A stretch of DNA of 64,000 nucleotides. Origin: Paenacidovorax monticola. GTDB lineage: Bacteria > Pseudomonadota > Gammaproteobacteria > Burkholderiales > Burkholderiaceae_C. Below are positions 50,393 through 59,943 of the stretch, one piece after another. The position numbers were made by a program, and so were the translations under genes. Under the pieces are notes generated by a model. It was not told where the DNA came from, made no database searches, and was given only the letters and a program-made list of their open reading frames with translations. The DNA is taken from assembly GCF_014489595.1 (NCBI RefSeq), contig NZ_CP060790.1:1550001-1614000 (forward strand), given 5' to 3'. Numbering within the stretch: position 1 is the first letter of the stretch; the number at the start of each line of letters is the position of its first letter.

Positions 50393-51213
50393 ATGACAGC
50401 GTCAGGAAAAGTTGCCGCCTCCGTGCGCACGATCGTGTCCGATATGGCCGACGGCTTTCTTGAAATCACCCACAACAGCTTTGCCCTCCTGGGCCTGGCT
50501 GTCGCCTTTGCGGCCATCGCCCTCGTGGCACGGCCCGACCTGCGCCAGACCGGCGAAGAACAGCTCATGGGCTGGCTGCAGTCGCGCCAGACCGCGCTGA
50601 TGGACACGCCCGTCGAACTGGAAGCCAGCGAGCGCGCTACGGCCGCCAACCCCAAGGAACTGCCCAAGGAACAGGCCTCCGTGGCCTACTGGCTCAGCAA
50701 GAAATACCGCGTGGCACCCGAGCCTGTGGCCGCGCTGGTGGCCGAGGCCTACGAGCTGGGCGCGCGCAACAAGCTCGACCCGACGCTGATCCTGGCCATC
50801 ATGGCCATCGAATCCAGCTTCAACCCGTTCGCGCAAAGCGCCGTGGGCGCCCAGGGCCTCATGCAGGTCATGACCCGCATCCACACCGACAAGTACCAGA
50901 ACTTCGGCGGCCACCTCGCCGCCTTCGACCCGGTGAGCAACCTGCGCGTGGGCGTGAGCGTGCTCAAGGAGTGCATCGCGCGCGCCGGCTCGCTCGAGGG
51001 TGGCCTGCGCTACTACGTGGGCGCCGCCAACCTGGAAGACGACGGCGGCTACGCGGCCAAGGTGCTGGCAGAGCACTTCCGCCTGCGCCAGGTGGCCGGC
51101 GGCCGCGCCGTGCCGGTGAACACGCCCTCCTCCCCATGCTGTCCACCCAGGCCCCGGCCCAGACGCCCGCCCCGGCCTCCGAGAAGGTGGCCCTGCTCTC
51201 TTCGAGCCTGTAA
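50393..51213 (+). CDS. Membrane-anchored lytic transglycosylase, SLT domain (one apparent one-base deletion near the end)
   Basis: A peptidoglycan-cleaving enzyme. One hydrophobic segment (about residues 29-47) anchors it, then a linker, then a lysozyme-like SLT domain from about residue 95. The catalytic Glu140 is in LDPTLILAIMAIESSFNPFA, followed by the signature SAVGAQGLMQVM and a final ALRYYVG-type motif (GGLRYYVGAANL). As given, the last codons are shifted after VPVNTP; one added base at CCC 51125-51127 gives the end VALLSSSL and TAA 51211-51213, 273 residues. AAAGGAAGAG precedes the ATG. Confidence 0.88.
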
Positions 51214-51235
51214 GGCCGAGCCTCAGCTACACTAG

Positions 51236-51378
51236 CGGGGTACGCGACTGGCGATAGGCGCGGCGCCCAAGGTGCCGCCGCTGACGTGGAAACCAGCAGG
51301 AGGGCATCTCCTGTGAACCACTGGGAAGCGTACCGCCCGGGCCCGTGGCCCGAAGCGTTCCGCCGTTCGCCTGGGCAG
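51236..51378 (+). promoter_or_regulatory. ZTP/ZMP riboswitch (pfl motif) upstream of glyA
   Basis: The pfl-motif landmarks occur in order: GGGGTACGCGACTGGCG (51237-51253), CCACTGGGAAGCGTACC (51318-51334) and CGCCTGGGCA (51368-51377). GGTACGC pairs with GCGTACC, GTGG (51286-51289) with CCAC (51318-51321), and an insertion hairpin CAGGAG/CTCCTG lies at 51297-51313. ZTP riboswitches sense the purine intermediate that accumulates when 10-formyl-THF is scarce, and glyA is a known target. A CCCTTG/CAAGGG hairpin (51379-51393) follows, probably the expression platform. Confidence 0.85.
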
Positions 51379-51415
51379 CCCTTGTTTCAAGGGACATCAA
51401 GTTCATAGGACTGCC

Positions 51416-52660
51416 ATGTACCACCGCAATATTCTTGTCGAACAGACCGACCCCGAGCTCTTTGCCGCCATCCAGGCCGAGAACCAGCGCCAGGAAGAGC
51501 ACATTGAGCTGATCGCGAGCGAGAACTATGCCTCGCCCGCCGTCATGTGGGCCCAGGGCACGCAGCTCACCAACAAGTACGCCGAAGGCTATCCGGGCCG
51601 CCGCTACTACGGTGGCTGCGAGTACGTGGATGTGGCCGAGCAGCTGGCCATCGACCGCGTGAAGCAACTGTTCGGCGCCGAAGCCGCCAACGTGCAGGCA
51701 CACTGCGGCGCCTCGGCCAACGAGGCCGTGTTCCTCGCCTTCCTCAAGCCCGGCGACACCATCATGGGCATGAGCCTGGCCGAAGGCGGCCACCTGACCC
51801 ACGGCATGGCGCTGAACATGTCGGGCAAGTGGTTCAACGTGGTCTCCTACGGCCTGAACGCCAAGGAAGAGATCGACTACGACGCCATGGAAGCCAAGGC
51901 GCGCGAGCACAAGCCCAAGCTCATCGTGGCCGGTGCCTCGGCCTACTCGCTGCACATCGACTTCGCCCGCTTCGCGAAGATCGCCAAGGAAATCGGCGCC
52001 ATCTTCATGGTGGACATGGCCCACTACGCCGGCCTGATCGCCGCGGGCGTGTACCCCAATCCCGTGCCGCACGCCGACGTGGTGACCTCCACCACGCACA
52101 AGAGCCTGCGCGGCCCGCGCGGCGGCATCATCCTGATGAAGGCCGAGCACGAGAAGGCCATCAACAGCGCGATCTTCCCGGGCCTGCAGGGCGGCCCGCT
52201 GATGCACGTGATCGCGGCCAAGGCCGTGGCCTTCAAGGAGGCGCTGTCGCCCGAGTTCAAGGCCTACCAGCAGCAGGTCATCACCAACGCGCGTGTCGTG
52301 GCCGAGACGCTCACGCAGCGCGGCCTGCGCATCGTGAGCGGCGGCACGCAAAGCCACGTCATGCTCGTGGACCTGCGCGCCAAGGGCATCACCGGCAAGG
52401 AAGCCGAGGCCGTGCTGGGCCAGGCCCACATGACCATCAACAAGAACGCCATCCCGAACGACCCCGAGAAGCCGATGGTGACCAGCGGCATCCGCGTGGG
52501 CACGCCCGCGATGACCACGCGCGGCTTCAAGGACGAGGAAGCCCGCCTCACGGCCAATCTGCTGGCCGACGTGCTGGATAACCCGCGCGACGAAGCCAAC
52601 ATCGCCGCCGTGCGCGCCAAGGTCAACGCGCTGACGGCCCGCTTCCCGGTCTACCGCTGA
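51416..52660 (+). CDS. glyA: Serine hydroxymethyltransferase
   Basis: A 414-residue PLP enzyme interconverting serine plus THF with glycine plus 5,10-methylene-THF, the main source of one-carbon units. N-terminal [18 protein letters not shown], the [15 protein letters not shown] block, and the PLP lysine Lys229 in [15 protein letters not shown] are all intact. The end [10 protein letters not shown] is canonical. It is preceded by a ZTP riboswitch, so expression should rise when formyl-THF is short. nrdR follows at 16 bp. Confidence 0.98.
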   Translation: MYHRNILVEQTDPELFAAIQAENQRQEEHIELIASENYASPAVMWAQGTQLTNKYAEGYPGRRYYGGCEYVDVAEQLAIDRVKQLFGAEAANVQAHCGASANEAVFLAFLKPGDTIMGMSLAEGGHLTHGMALNMSGKWFNVVSYGLNAKEEIDYDAMEAKAREHKPKLIVAGASAYSLHIDFARFAKIAKEIGAIFMVDMAHYAGLIAAGVYPNPVPHADVVTSTTHKSLRGPRGGIILMKAEHEKAINSAIFPGLQGGPLMHVIAAKAVAFKEALSPEFKAYQQQVITNARVVAETLTQRGLRIVSGGTQSHVMLVDLRAKGITGKEAEAVLGQAHMTINKNAIPNDPEKPMVTSGIRVGTPAMTTRGFKDEEARLTANLLADVLDNPRDEANIAAVRAKVNALTARFPVYR

Positions 52661-52676
52661 CCGCACGGCGCCCCGT

Positions 52677-53126
52677 ATGAAGTGCCCCTTCTGCGGCCAC
52701 CCGGAGACGCAGGTCGTCGAAACCCGCGTGTCCGAGGATGGGGACTTCATCCGCAGGCGCCGCCAGTGCGGCGCCTGCGACAAGCGCTTCACCACCTACG
52801 AGCGGCCGGAAGTGAACTTCCCGGCCATCGTCAAGAAGGACGGCCGGCGCATCGAGTACGAACGCGGCAAGCTGCTCGGCTCGTTCAACCTCGCGCTGCG
52901 CAAGCGCCCCGTGAGCACCACGCAGATCGACACCGCCATCGAGCGCATCGAGGAAAAGCTGCTCAACCTGGGCCAGCGCGAAGTGCTGTCCAGCCGCATC
53001 GGCGAGCTCGTGATGCGCGAGCTCAAGAAGCTCGACAAGGTCGCCTACATCCGCTTCGCAAGCGTGTACCGCAGCTTCGAGGACATCGACGAATTCAAGA
53101 CCCTCGTCGACGAAGTGCGCCGCTGA
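52677..53126 (+). CDS. nrdR: Transcriptional repressor NrdR
   Basis: A 149-residue ATP/dATP-responsive repressor of ribonucleotide reductase genes. A zinc ribbon uses Cys3, Cys6, Cys31 and Cys34 ([17 protein letters not shown] ... [13 protein letters not shown]), followed by an ATP-cone domain (residues about 49-139) and [11 protein letters not shown]. Length canonical. The glyA-nrdR pairing is common in betaproteobacteria and links one-carbon and deoxynucleotide supply. An interspersed repeat with a hairpin begins just after the stop. Confidence 0.96.
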   Translation: MKCPFCGHPETQVVETRVSEDGDFIRRRRQCGACDKRFTTYERPEVNFPAIVKKDGRRIEYERGKLLGSFNLALRKRPVSTTQIDTAIERIEEKLLNLGQREVLSSRIGELVMRELKKLDKVAYIRFASVYRSFEDIDEFKTLVDEVRR

Positions 53127-53136
53127 TCCTCTACAA

Positions 53137-53169
53137 GCTATCAATGCAATAGCACTCAGCGCTTGCCAG
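53137..53169. repeat. Interspersed AATAGC-type repeat after nrdR
   Basis: GCTATCAATGCAATAGC, with arms GCTAT (53137-53141) and ATAGC (53149-53153), then ACTCAGCGCTTGCCAG. It is a member of the family at 22262, 37025, 20914 and 7651, placed 11 bp after the nrdR stop. Confidence 0.6.
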
Positions 53170-53242
53170 AAAGGCGCCAGCGGCAATTTCGTCTCCAACC
53201 ACTGCGCGGGCCATCCAGCACGTGCGGCGCCATTGCCCGAGA

Positions 53243-54151
53243 ATGGCACGGGTGAAGACCCGCCATTTCGTGCAGCTCGTGCTGCTCTCGGCCCTCTGGG
53301 GCGCCTCCTTCCTGTTCATCCGCGTCGCCAGCCCCGTGCTCGGCCCCAACGTCATGGCCGCGCTGCGCATCGGCCTGGGCGCGCTCACGCTCGTGGCCAT
53401 CATGCGCGTGGCGAATGAAGACTGGCCCTGGCGCCACTGGCGCGAACTCGTTGGGCTGGGCCTGCTCACCGTGGCGGCCCCCTTCCTGCTCTATGCATGG
53501 GCCGCCCTGCGCCTGCCCGCGGGCTACAGCTCGCTGCTCAACACCATGGCCGTGCCCTTCGGCGTGCTCGCGGCCGCATGGTTCAAGGAAGACACGCTGA
53601 GCGCGCGCAAGTGGCTGGGCTGCATCTGCGGCTTTGCCGGCGTGGCGCTGATCGTGCAGCTTGGCCCCATCGAGCCCACCCCGGCCCTGCTGGCCGCCGC
53701 GCTCACCTGCGTGGTGGCATCGGCCTGCTACGGCATCTCGACCACCTGGATGAAGCGCGCCACCCAGCGCATGTCGCCGCTGTCGATCGCGGCGGGCATC
53801 CATGTGGCCGCCCTTGCGCTGCTGCTGCCCGGCGCGGCATGGAGCTGGCACGAGGCCCGCTTCACGCCCGGCGCACTCGCCGCCGTGGCCGTGATGGGCG
53901 TGCTGACCTCGGGCCTGGCCTACTGGCTCAACCTGCGCGTGCTGTCCCAGGTCTCGCCCGTGGCGGCCATGAGCTCGGCCTTCATGATTCCGCTGTTCGG
54001 CGTGGCCTGGGGCCACCTGTTCCTGGGCGAGGCGCTGGGGCCCGGCATGCTCTGGGGCGGCGCGCTGGTACTGCTCGCCACCGCGCTGGTCACGGGCTTC
54101 AACCCGCTGCGCGCCCTGCTCTCGGCGCTACCGCGCCGGCCCCTGGGCTGA
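53243..54151 (+). CDS. EamA-family (DMT superfamily) transporter
   Basis: A 302-residue inner-membrane protein with ten predicted helices in two EamA repeats (about 6-135 and 145-290). The first repeat opens with VQLVLLSALWGASFLFIRVASPVLGP, the usual WGxxF motif; each repeat ends in the Gly-rich helix typical of the family (RKWLGCICGFAGVALI; GPGMLWGGALVLLATALVTG). The substrate is unknown; members export amino acids or metabolites. I chose ATG 53243 over an upstream GTG. It stops 1 bp before the convergent 5'-nucleotidase gene. Confidence 0.88.
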   Translation: MARVKTRHFVQLVLLSALWGASFLFIRVASPVLGPNVMAALRIGLGALTLVAIMRVANEDWPWRHWRELVGLGLLTVAAPFLLYAWAALRLPAGYSSLLNTMAVPFGVLAAAWFKEDTLSARKWLGCICGFAGVALIVQLGPIEPTPALLAAALTCVVASACYGISTTWMKRATQRMSPLSIAAGIHVAALALLLPGAAWSWHEARFTPGALAAVAVMGVLTSGLAYWLNLRVLSQVSPVAAMSSAFMIPLFGVAWGHLFLGEALGPGMLWGGALVLLATALVTGFNPLRALLSALPRRPLG

Positions 54152-54152
54152 C

Positions 54153-55922
54153 TCAGGCGCCCGCGCGCCGGATGCGGTCCGCGCGCGGCGGCGCCACGGG
54201 GCTGTGATCGCGGAAATAGGCCTCGAACGCATCGAGGTCCTGCCCGCCGCCCACCGCGTCGCGCCCCTGGGTGAACACCGTAAAGTTGTCGCCCCCCGTG
54301 GCGAGGAAGCTGCTGAGCACCACGCGCACCACGTCCTGCGGGGCGACGGGCGCACCGTGCAGGCGCAGGTCACTCACGCGCTGCCCGGGCGGCCGGGAGA
54401 GGTCGTAGCGGTAGGTGAAGCCCTCGGACACGGCCAGGATGCGCGGACGCTCCACCGTGTTCGTGCCGCTGTCGAACTGCTGCTCCAGCACCGCGTGCAG
54501 CTGCGCCCCGGTATAGCTGCGCACCTCCAGGCTGTTGCCGAAGGGCTGTACGGTGAAAAGCTGGCCATAGCGCACCAGCCCCTGCCCGTCAGGCACCAGC
54601 TCGGCACGCACGCCACCGGGGTTCATGAACGAGATCTGTGCGCCGCCGCGCTCGGGCGCGCGCGTGGCGGCCAGTTGCGCGTCGGCGATGAGGTTGCCCA
54701 GCACCGTCTCGCCCGAAGCCGTGGGGCGGCGCGTGAAAGGCCCGCTCGCTTGCCCCACGGGCCGCTGGGCCAGCGGAACGGCGGCCGCGCGGTAGCGCTC
54801 CACGATGCGCGCCACGCCCGCGTCGGGCGCGAAGACGGGAAAGCCCGCGTGCAACGGCACGGCGCCCTGCGAGCCCGTGAAGGCCTCGCCCTGCACGATG
54901 ACCTGGCGCGCCGACTTGCGCGCCACGCGGCGCGTGCGCGGGTCCACGCCCAGGCGGATTTCGGTCAGCAGCGTGCCGTACTGGCCCGCGCTCGTGAGCA
55001 GGAAAGGCCGTGCAGGGTCCACGCGGCCGTAGTCGCAGATGTAGGACTGGTGCGTGTGGCCCGAGATGACCAGGTCCACCGAAGGATCGAGCCGCTGCAG
55101 GATGGGCACGATGTCGCCCGAGAGCCCCTCGCAGCCCGGCTCGGTGACGGGCGCGTGCGTGCTGCCGCCCTCGTGGATCACGACCACGACCACATCGGCC
55201 CCCTGCGCGCGCAGCGCGGGCACGAGGGCATTGGCCGTGTCGGCCTCGTCGGCAAAGCGCAGGCCCGCCACACCGGCGGGTGCCACCATGGTGGGCGTGG
55301 CGCGCAGCGTAAGGCCGATGAAGCCCACGGTGACCGTGACACCGTCCTGCGTGAAGCGCTTGAGGCCCGTGGGCGGCAGCAGCGTGCGGCCACTCTCCTG
55401 CAGCGTGTTGGCCGCAAGGAAGCCGAACTTCGCGCCCTCGAAGGGCTGGCTCAGCTGGCAGGGCTCGCGCACCGTGTGCTTCTCGCAGCCGCCGCGCTGC
55501 AGGCGCAGCAGCTCGCGCCAGCCCTTGTCGAATTCGTGGTTGCCCGCCGCGTGGAAGTCGATGCCCATGCGGTTGACGGCCTCGATCGTGGGTTCGTCGA
55601 GGAACAGCGCCGACACCAGCGGCGAGGCCCCCACCATGTCGCCCGCCGACACGACGGCATGGTGCGGGCTGCGCGCCTTGATGGCGGCGATGGCGCTCGC
55701 GAAATAGGCCGCCCCGCCCGCAGGCACCGCCGTGGCGCCCGTACTGGCCGGCACGGGCACAGCCAGGCGCGGCGGCTCCAGGTTGCCGTGCAGGTCGTTG
55801 AAGCCGATCACGGTGATGTCCATGAGCGGCGGCTCGGCCCGCTGCGCGGGCCCCGTGGCGCACCCCGCCAGGGCGCACGCGAGCGCGGCGGCGGCCGCGC
55901 GCAGTCGGACGGGCGCGCTCAC
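54153..55922 (-). CDS. 5'-nucleotidase/UshA-like metallophosphoesterase lipoprotein
   Basis: A 589-residue exported protein. The N-terminus has a signal peptide with lipobox ALAGC (Cys21). The calcineurin-like domain shows [27 protein letters not shown] and ISGHTHQSY; the C-terminal 5'-nucleotidase domain shows [22 protein letters not shown] and [10 protein letters not shown]. It likely releases phosphate from extracytoplasmic nucleotides. The start is GTG at 55922, overlapping the aroC TGA as GTGA. This makes a translationally coupled pair with no obvious metabolic link. Confidence 0.9.
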   Translation of the reverse strand: MSAPVRLRAAAAALACALAGCATGPAQRAEPPLMDITVIGFNDLHGNLEPPRLAVPVPASTGATAVPAGGAAYFASAIAAIKARSPHHAVVSAGDMVGASPLVSALFLDEPTIEAVNRMGIDFHAAGNHEFDKGWRELLRLQRGGCEKHTVREPCQLSQPFEGAKFGFLAANTLQESGRTLLPPTGLKRFTQDGVTVTVGFIGLTLRATPTMVAPAGVAGLRFADEADTANALVPALRAQGADVVVVVIHEGGSTHAPVTEPGCEGLSGDIVPILQRLDPSVDLVISGHTHQSYICDYGRVDPARPFLLTSAGQYGTLLTEIRLGVDPRTRRVARKSARQVIVQGEAFTGSQGAVPLHAGFPVFAPDAGVARIVERYRAAAVPLAQRPVGQASGPFTRRPTASGETVLGNLIADAQLAATRAPERGGAQISFMNPGGVRAELVPDGQGLVRYGQLFTVQPFGNSLEVRSYTGAQLHAVLEQQFDSGTNTVERPRILAVSEGFTYRYDLSRPPGQRVSDLRLHGAPVAPQDVVRVVLSSFLATGGDNFTVFTQGRDAVGGGQDLDAFEAYFRDHSPVAPPRADRIRRAGA

Positions 55923-57016
55923 AGGAACGAGGCGCGGATGGGCGCGACTTCCACCGCCACGTCGCCGCACTGCGCGCGGTGGCGCAGCGCGTGGTCCATC
56001 AGCACGAGCGCGAGCAGCGCTTCGGCGATGGGCGCGGCGCGGATGCCCACGCACGGGTCGTGGCGCCCCTTGGTGATGACTTCGGTACTCTGGCCGTGGA
56101 TGTCGATCGACTCGCGCGGGCTGATGATGGAACTGGTGGGCTTGATCGCGAGCGACACCTCGATGTCCTGCCCCGTGCTGATGCCGCCCAGCACGCCGCC
56201 CGCATTGTTGCTGCGAAAGCCCTCGGGCGTGAGCGAATCGCCGTGCGTGGTGCCGCGCTGGGCCACGCTCGCGAAGCCGGCACCGATCTCCACGCCCTTC
56301 ACGGCGTTGAGCCCCATCATGGCGTGGGCAATGTCGGCGTCGAGCTTGTCGTACAGGGGCTCGCCCAGGCCCACGGGCACGCCCGTGGCCTGCACGCGGA
56401 TGCGCGCGCCGCACGAATCGCCGGCCTTGCGCAGCGCATCCATGTAGTCCTCGTAGGCCTGCACGTCGGCCACGGGGGCGAAGAAGGGGTTGTTCGGCAC
56501 ATGCTCCCAGCTCTCGAACGGAATGGCCAGCTCGCCCAGCTGGGTCATGCAGGCGCGAAAGCGCGTGCCGTACTTCTCGGCCAGCCACTTCTTGGCCACG
56601 GCGCCCGCCGCCACCGTCGGGGCCGTGAGCCGCGCCGAGGATCGCCCGCCGCCGCGCGGGTCGCGGATGCCGTACTTGTGCCAGTAGGTGTAGTCGGCAT
56701 GGCCCGGACGGAAGCTCTGGGCGATGTTGGAGTAGTCCTTGCTGCGCTGGTCGGTATTGCGGATCAGCAGCGCAATGGGCGTGCCCGTGGTCTTGCCCTC
56801 GTAGACGCCCGAGAGGATCTCGACGGCATCGGGCTCGTTGCGCTGGGTCACGTGGCGGCTCGTGCCGGGGCGGCGGCGATCCAGGTCGGCCTGGATGTCG
56901 GCCTCGGAAAGCGCCATGCCGGGCGGGCACCCGTCGATCACGCAGCCGATGGCCGGGCCGTGGGATTCACCGAAATTGGTGACTGCGAAAAGGGTGCCGA
57001 TGGTATTGCCGCTCAT
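55919..57016 (-). CDS. aroC: Chorismate synthase
   Basis: A 365-residue FMN-dependent enzyme of the shikimate pathway converting EPSP to chorismate. Signatures: [18 protein letters not shown], the [20 protein letters not shown] block, and [30 protein letters not shown]. All conserved His/Arg residues appear intact and the length is canonical. The stop overlaps the next gene's GTG. The gene is divergent from the second GGDEF/EAL gene, 89 bp apart. Confidence 0.97.
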   Translation of the reverse strand: MSGNTIGTLFAVTNFGESHGPAIGCVIDGCPPGMALSEADIQADLDRRRPGTSRHVTQRNEPDAVEILSGVYEGKTTGTPIALLIRNTDQRSKDYSNIAQSFRPGHADYTYWHKYGIRDPRGGGRSSARLTAPTVAAGAVAKKWLAEKYGTRFRACMTQLGELAIPFESWEHVPNNPFFAPVADVQAYEDYMDALRKAGDSCGARIRVQATGVPVGLGEPLYDKLDADIAHAMMGLNAVKGVEIGAGFASVAQRGTTHGDSLTPEGFRSNNAGGVLGGISTGQDIEVSLAIKPTSSIISPRESIDIHGQSTEVITKGRHDPCVGIRAAPIAEALLALVLMDHALRHRAQCGDVAVEVAPIRASFL

Positions 57017-57105
57017 GGCGGCCGATTATCCTTGAACCCCGGGCGCCACGGCGCCCTATATTGCCGCGCATTGGCCTCTTGGCACGGCCTGGAAGCCTTG
57101 CTAGC

Positions 57106-59385
57106 ATGAAGCAAATCCTTACATCCATCCGCGCTGGCAGCGCCCCTTCCCAGGCCCATGGCAGTACCCGAACCACGCCTTCCCGAGGCCTCCTTCGCCA
57201 TCCCCGCCCGCTTGCGGAGCGGGAGGCCCTGCCGCAGGTGCTGGACGCGAGCGACAGCGCCATCATCGTCACCAATGAGCACCGCTGCATCACCTATGTG
57301 AATGGCGGGTTCGAGCGCATGTTCGGCTACCGCCTGGCCGACATCCTGGGCCGGCACCCCAGCGAACTGCTGATAGGCCCCCACACCGACAGCACGCTGC
57401 TCCAGACGATTCGCGACAGCCTGCACGTGCAGGGCCGCTACGCCGGCGAGGCCCTGGTCTACGACCAGGCCAAGCAGCCACGCTGGGTGTCGATGGTCAT
57501 CAACGCAAGCCCGCGCCCCCCCGGGCAGGATGCGCCGGGGCGCACCGTCACGGTACTGTCCGACATCACATCCACCAAGATGCACGAGACCCTGCAGACC
57601 CGCGTGCTCGAAGGCATGGTGAACGAGCTGCCGCTGCCCGAGCTGATGAAACTGGTCTGCAACGAAGTCGAGCGCATCGCGCCCGACGTGGTGGCCTCGC
57701 TGCTCTCGGTGGACGCGCAGGGGCGCATCCATCCGCTGGCGGCGCCCAACCTGCCGCGCTTCATCCACCAGGCCATCGATGGCGCTCCGATCGGCCCCAA
57801 GGCCGGCTCCTGCGGCACCGCGGCCTTCCGCGGCCAGCCCGTGGAGGTGACCGACATCGCCACCGATCCGCTCTGGGAGGACTACCGCGACCTGTTCCTG
57901 CCCACGGGCCTACGCGCCTGCTGGTCCAGCCCCATCAAGAACCGCGAAGGCCGGGTGGTCGGCACTTTCGCGTTCTACTTTCGCGAGCCCCGCACCCCCA
58001 GCCCCCTGCACCGCAGGCTGGTGGAGGTCTGCCTGCACCTGTGCGCCGTGGCGATCGAACGCGACGCGGCGCATGCGCGCATCCACCAGCTGGCCTACTT
58101 CGACGGACTCACCGGCCTGCCCAACCGCGCCCTCTTCCGCAGCAGCGCCGAGCGCGTGCTCGACCGGCTGCGCGAGTCGCCCACACCGGCGGCGCTGCTG
58201 TACATCGACCTGGACCGCTTCAAGCTCGTGAACGACAGCCAGGGCCATGCGGCGGGTGACGTGCTGCTGCAGGAGATCGCCACGCGCCTCACGCACGGCA
58301 TTCGCGCGCGCGACCTCGTGACCCGCCTGGCGGGCGACGAGTTTGCGCTGCTGCTGGTTGACTGCCCGCCCGCGCGCGCCGCCCTCATGGCCCAGCACAC
58401 GCTGCAGGCCATCGCCCAGCCCATGGAAATCCAGGGCCAGATCAACGTGCCGCACGCCAGCATCGGCGTGGCGCTCTACCCCGAGGACGGGGGCGACATC
58501 GACACGCTGCTGCGCCATGCCGGCCAGGCCATGACCCAGGCCAAGAGCGAAAGCCGCCACAGCCTGCGCCTGTTCAGCCCCGAGATGAACCGGCGCACCC
58601 AGGAGCGCGCGGCGCTGGAACGGGCCCTGCGCCAGGTCATCGACCAGCGGGGCCTGGCGCTGCACTACCAGCCCCAGCTACCCAGCACCACCCCCGGCAG
58701 GCTGTACGGCGTGGAGGCGCTCGCGCGCTGGCACCACCCCGAATGGGGTCACGTGCCGCCGGACCGCTTCATCCCCATGGCCGAAGAGGCAGGCCTGATC
58801 CAGGAACTCACCCACTGGCTGCTCGACGAGGTCTGCCGCCAGCTCGCCGAATGGCGCGCCACGGGGCTGGTCGTGCCCCATGTGGCGCTGAACCTGTCGG
58901 CCCGCAACTTCCATGACGCGGATTTCGCCAACCAAGTCTATGCCACGCTGCAGCGCCATGGCCTGGCCCCGGGCGATCTCATGCTGGAGATCACCGAGAG
59001 CGTGATGATGGATGCGCTGCCCGCCACCGTCGCCAACATCCAGGCCCTGCACGCGCGCGGGCTGCGCCTGTCGCTCGACGATTTCGGCACGGGCTATTCG
59101 AGCCTGAGCTACCTGCACCGGCTGCCGATCACCGAACTCAAGCTCGACAAGAGCTTCGTGCAGGACCTCGCCACGAGCGAGACGGCGCGTGCGCTCACGC
59201 TGTCCGTGCTGAGCATCGCGCGCAGCCTGGGCATGACGGTGGTGGCCGAGGGGGTGGAAACCGAGGAGCAGCGCGCCTGGCTCGACGCGCAGGGCTGCCC
59301 CGTGATGCAGGGCTACCTGTTCTGCCGCCCCGTGCCACCGGCGCAACTGGCCGAGTGGCTGGGCGCCATGACGGCCGAACTCTGA
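57106..59385 (+). CDS. PAS-GAF-GGDEF-EAL protein with degenerate cyclase motif
   Basis: A 759-residue cytoplasmic sensor with a PAS domain (about 45-160, FGYRLADILGRHPSELLIG), a GAF domain (about 175-325, with APIGPKAGSCGTAAF), a GGDEF domain and an EAL domain. The cyclase motif reads AGDEF (409-413), the first Gly replaced by Ala, while the EAL signature EALARW (537-539) and DDFGTGYSS are intact. It is therefore more likely a phosphodiesterase with a regulatory GGDEF. The architecture recalls DosP, but the PAS gives no clear haem-binding signature. ATG 57106 with GGAAG upstream; earlier in-frame codons lie in the promoter region. Confidence 0.88.
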   Translation: MKQILTSIRAGSAPSQAHGSTRTTPSRGLLRHPRPLAEREALPQVLDASDSAIIVTNEHRCITYVNGGFERMFGYRLADILGRHPSELLIGPHTDSTLLQTIRDSLHVQGRYAGEALVYDQAKQPRWVSMVINASPRPPGQDAPGRTVTVLSDITSTKMHETLQTRVLEGMVNELPLPELMKLVCNEVERIAPDVVASLLSVDAQGRIHPLAAPNLPRFIHQAIDGAPIGPKAGSCGTAAFRGQPVEVTDIATDPLWEDYRDLFLPTGLRACWSSPIKNREGRVVGTFAFYFREPRTPSPLHRRLVEVCLHLCAVAIERDAAHARIHQLAYFDGLTGLPNRALFRSSAERVLDRLRESPTPAALLYIDLDRFKLVNDSQGHAAGDVLLQEIATRLTHGIRARDLVTRLAGDEFALLLVDCPPARAALMAQHTLQAIAQPMEIQGQINVPHASIGVALYPEDGGDIDTLLRHAGQAMTQAKSESRHSLRLFSPEMNRRTQERAALERALRQVIDQRGLALHYQPQLPSTTPGRLYGVEALARWHHPEWGHVPPDRFIPMAEEAGLIQELTHWLLDEVCRQLAEWRATGLVVPHVALNLSARNFHDADFANQVYATLQRHGLAPGDLMLEITESVMMDALPATVANIQALHARGLRLSLDDFGTGYSSLSYLHRLPITELKLDKSFVQDLATSETARALTLSVLSIARSLGMTVVAEGVETEEQRAWLDAQGCPVMQGYLFCRPVPPAQLAEWLGAMTAEL

Positions 59386-59397
59386 AGGGGCCCGCGC

Positions 59398-59852
59398 TCA
59401 GGCGGAGGCGCCGCCCTCCTCGGCGGGCCAGTCGCGGATGTAGGCCTTGAGCATGCGGTTCTCGAAGTTCTGGCTGTCCACCACGGCCTTGGCCACGTCG
59501 TAGAAGCTGATCACGCCCATGAGCATGCGCTTGTCCATCACGGGCATGTAGCGCGCGTGGCGGTCCAGCATCATGCGGCGCACCTCGTCCATGTCGGTCT
59601 CGAGCGTGCATGTGAGCGGGTGGTCGTCCATGGCCGTGCGCACGAGCAGGGTGCCCACGTTGCCACCGTTCTTCACCACGGCCTGGATCACCTCGCGGAA
59701 CGTGAGCATGCCCACGAGGTCGCCCAGTTCCATCACGACGAGCGAGCCGATGTCCTTCTCGGCCATCAGCTCCACGGCACGCGCAAGCGGCTCGTCGGGC
59801 GTGGCGGTGTAGAGGGTGTTCCCTTCACACGAAGGATGTCGCTGACTTTCAT
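59398..59852 (-). CDS. Two-CBS-domain protein (one apparent one-base deletion near the N-terminus)
   Basis: About 151 residues made of a CBS pair, which usually binds adenosine nucleotides to regulate a partner or serves as a stand-alone sensor. CBS1 runs over KVSDILRVKG to VVMELGDLVGMLTFREVIQAV and CBS2 over TCTLETDMDEVRRMMLDRHARYMPVMDKRMLMGVISFYDVAKAV. As given, the frame from ATG 59852 is lost after VKG; one added base in CCC 59821-59823 gives KGNTLYTATPDEPLARAVELM and joins the rest. Convergent with the PAS-GAF gene (12 bp). Confidence 0.85.
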
Positions 59853-59943
59853 GGTGTGTGTCTCCGGATTCGGCGCGGTAAGCAGGTTCGCTTCAAATAT
59901 AGCCCACAATCGGCGCTGCCCAGACAACCTTGGAGACACTTGG

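Noticed and set aside
51227..52795. Minus-strand frame covering the riboswitch and glyA
   Set aside because: Low-information His/Gly/Val-rich translation opposite glyA, with no family features.
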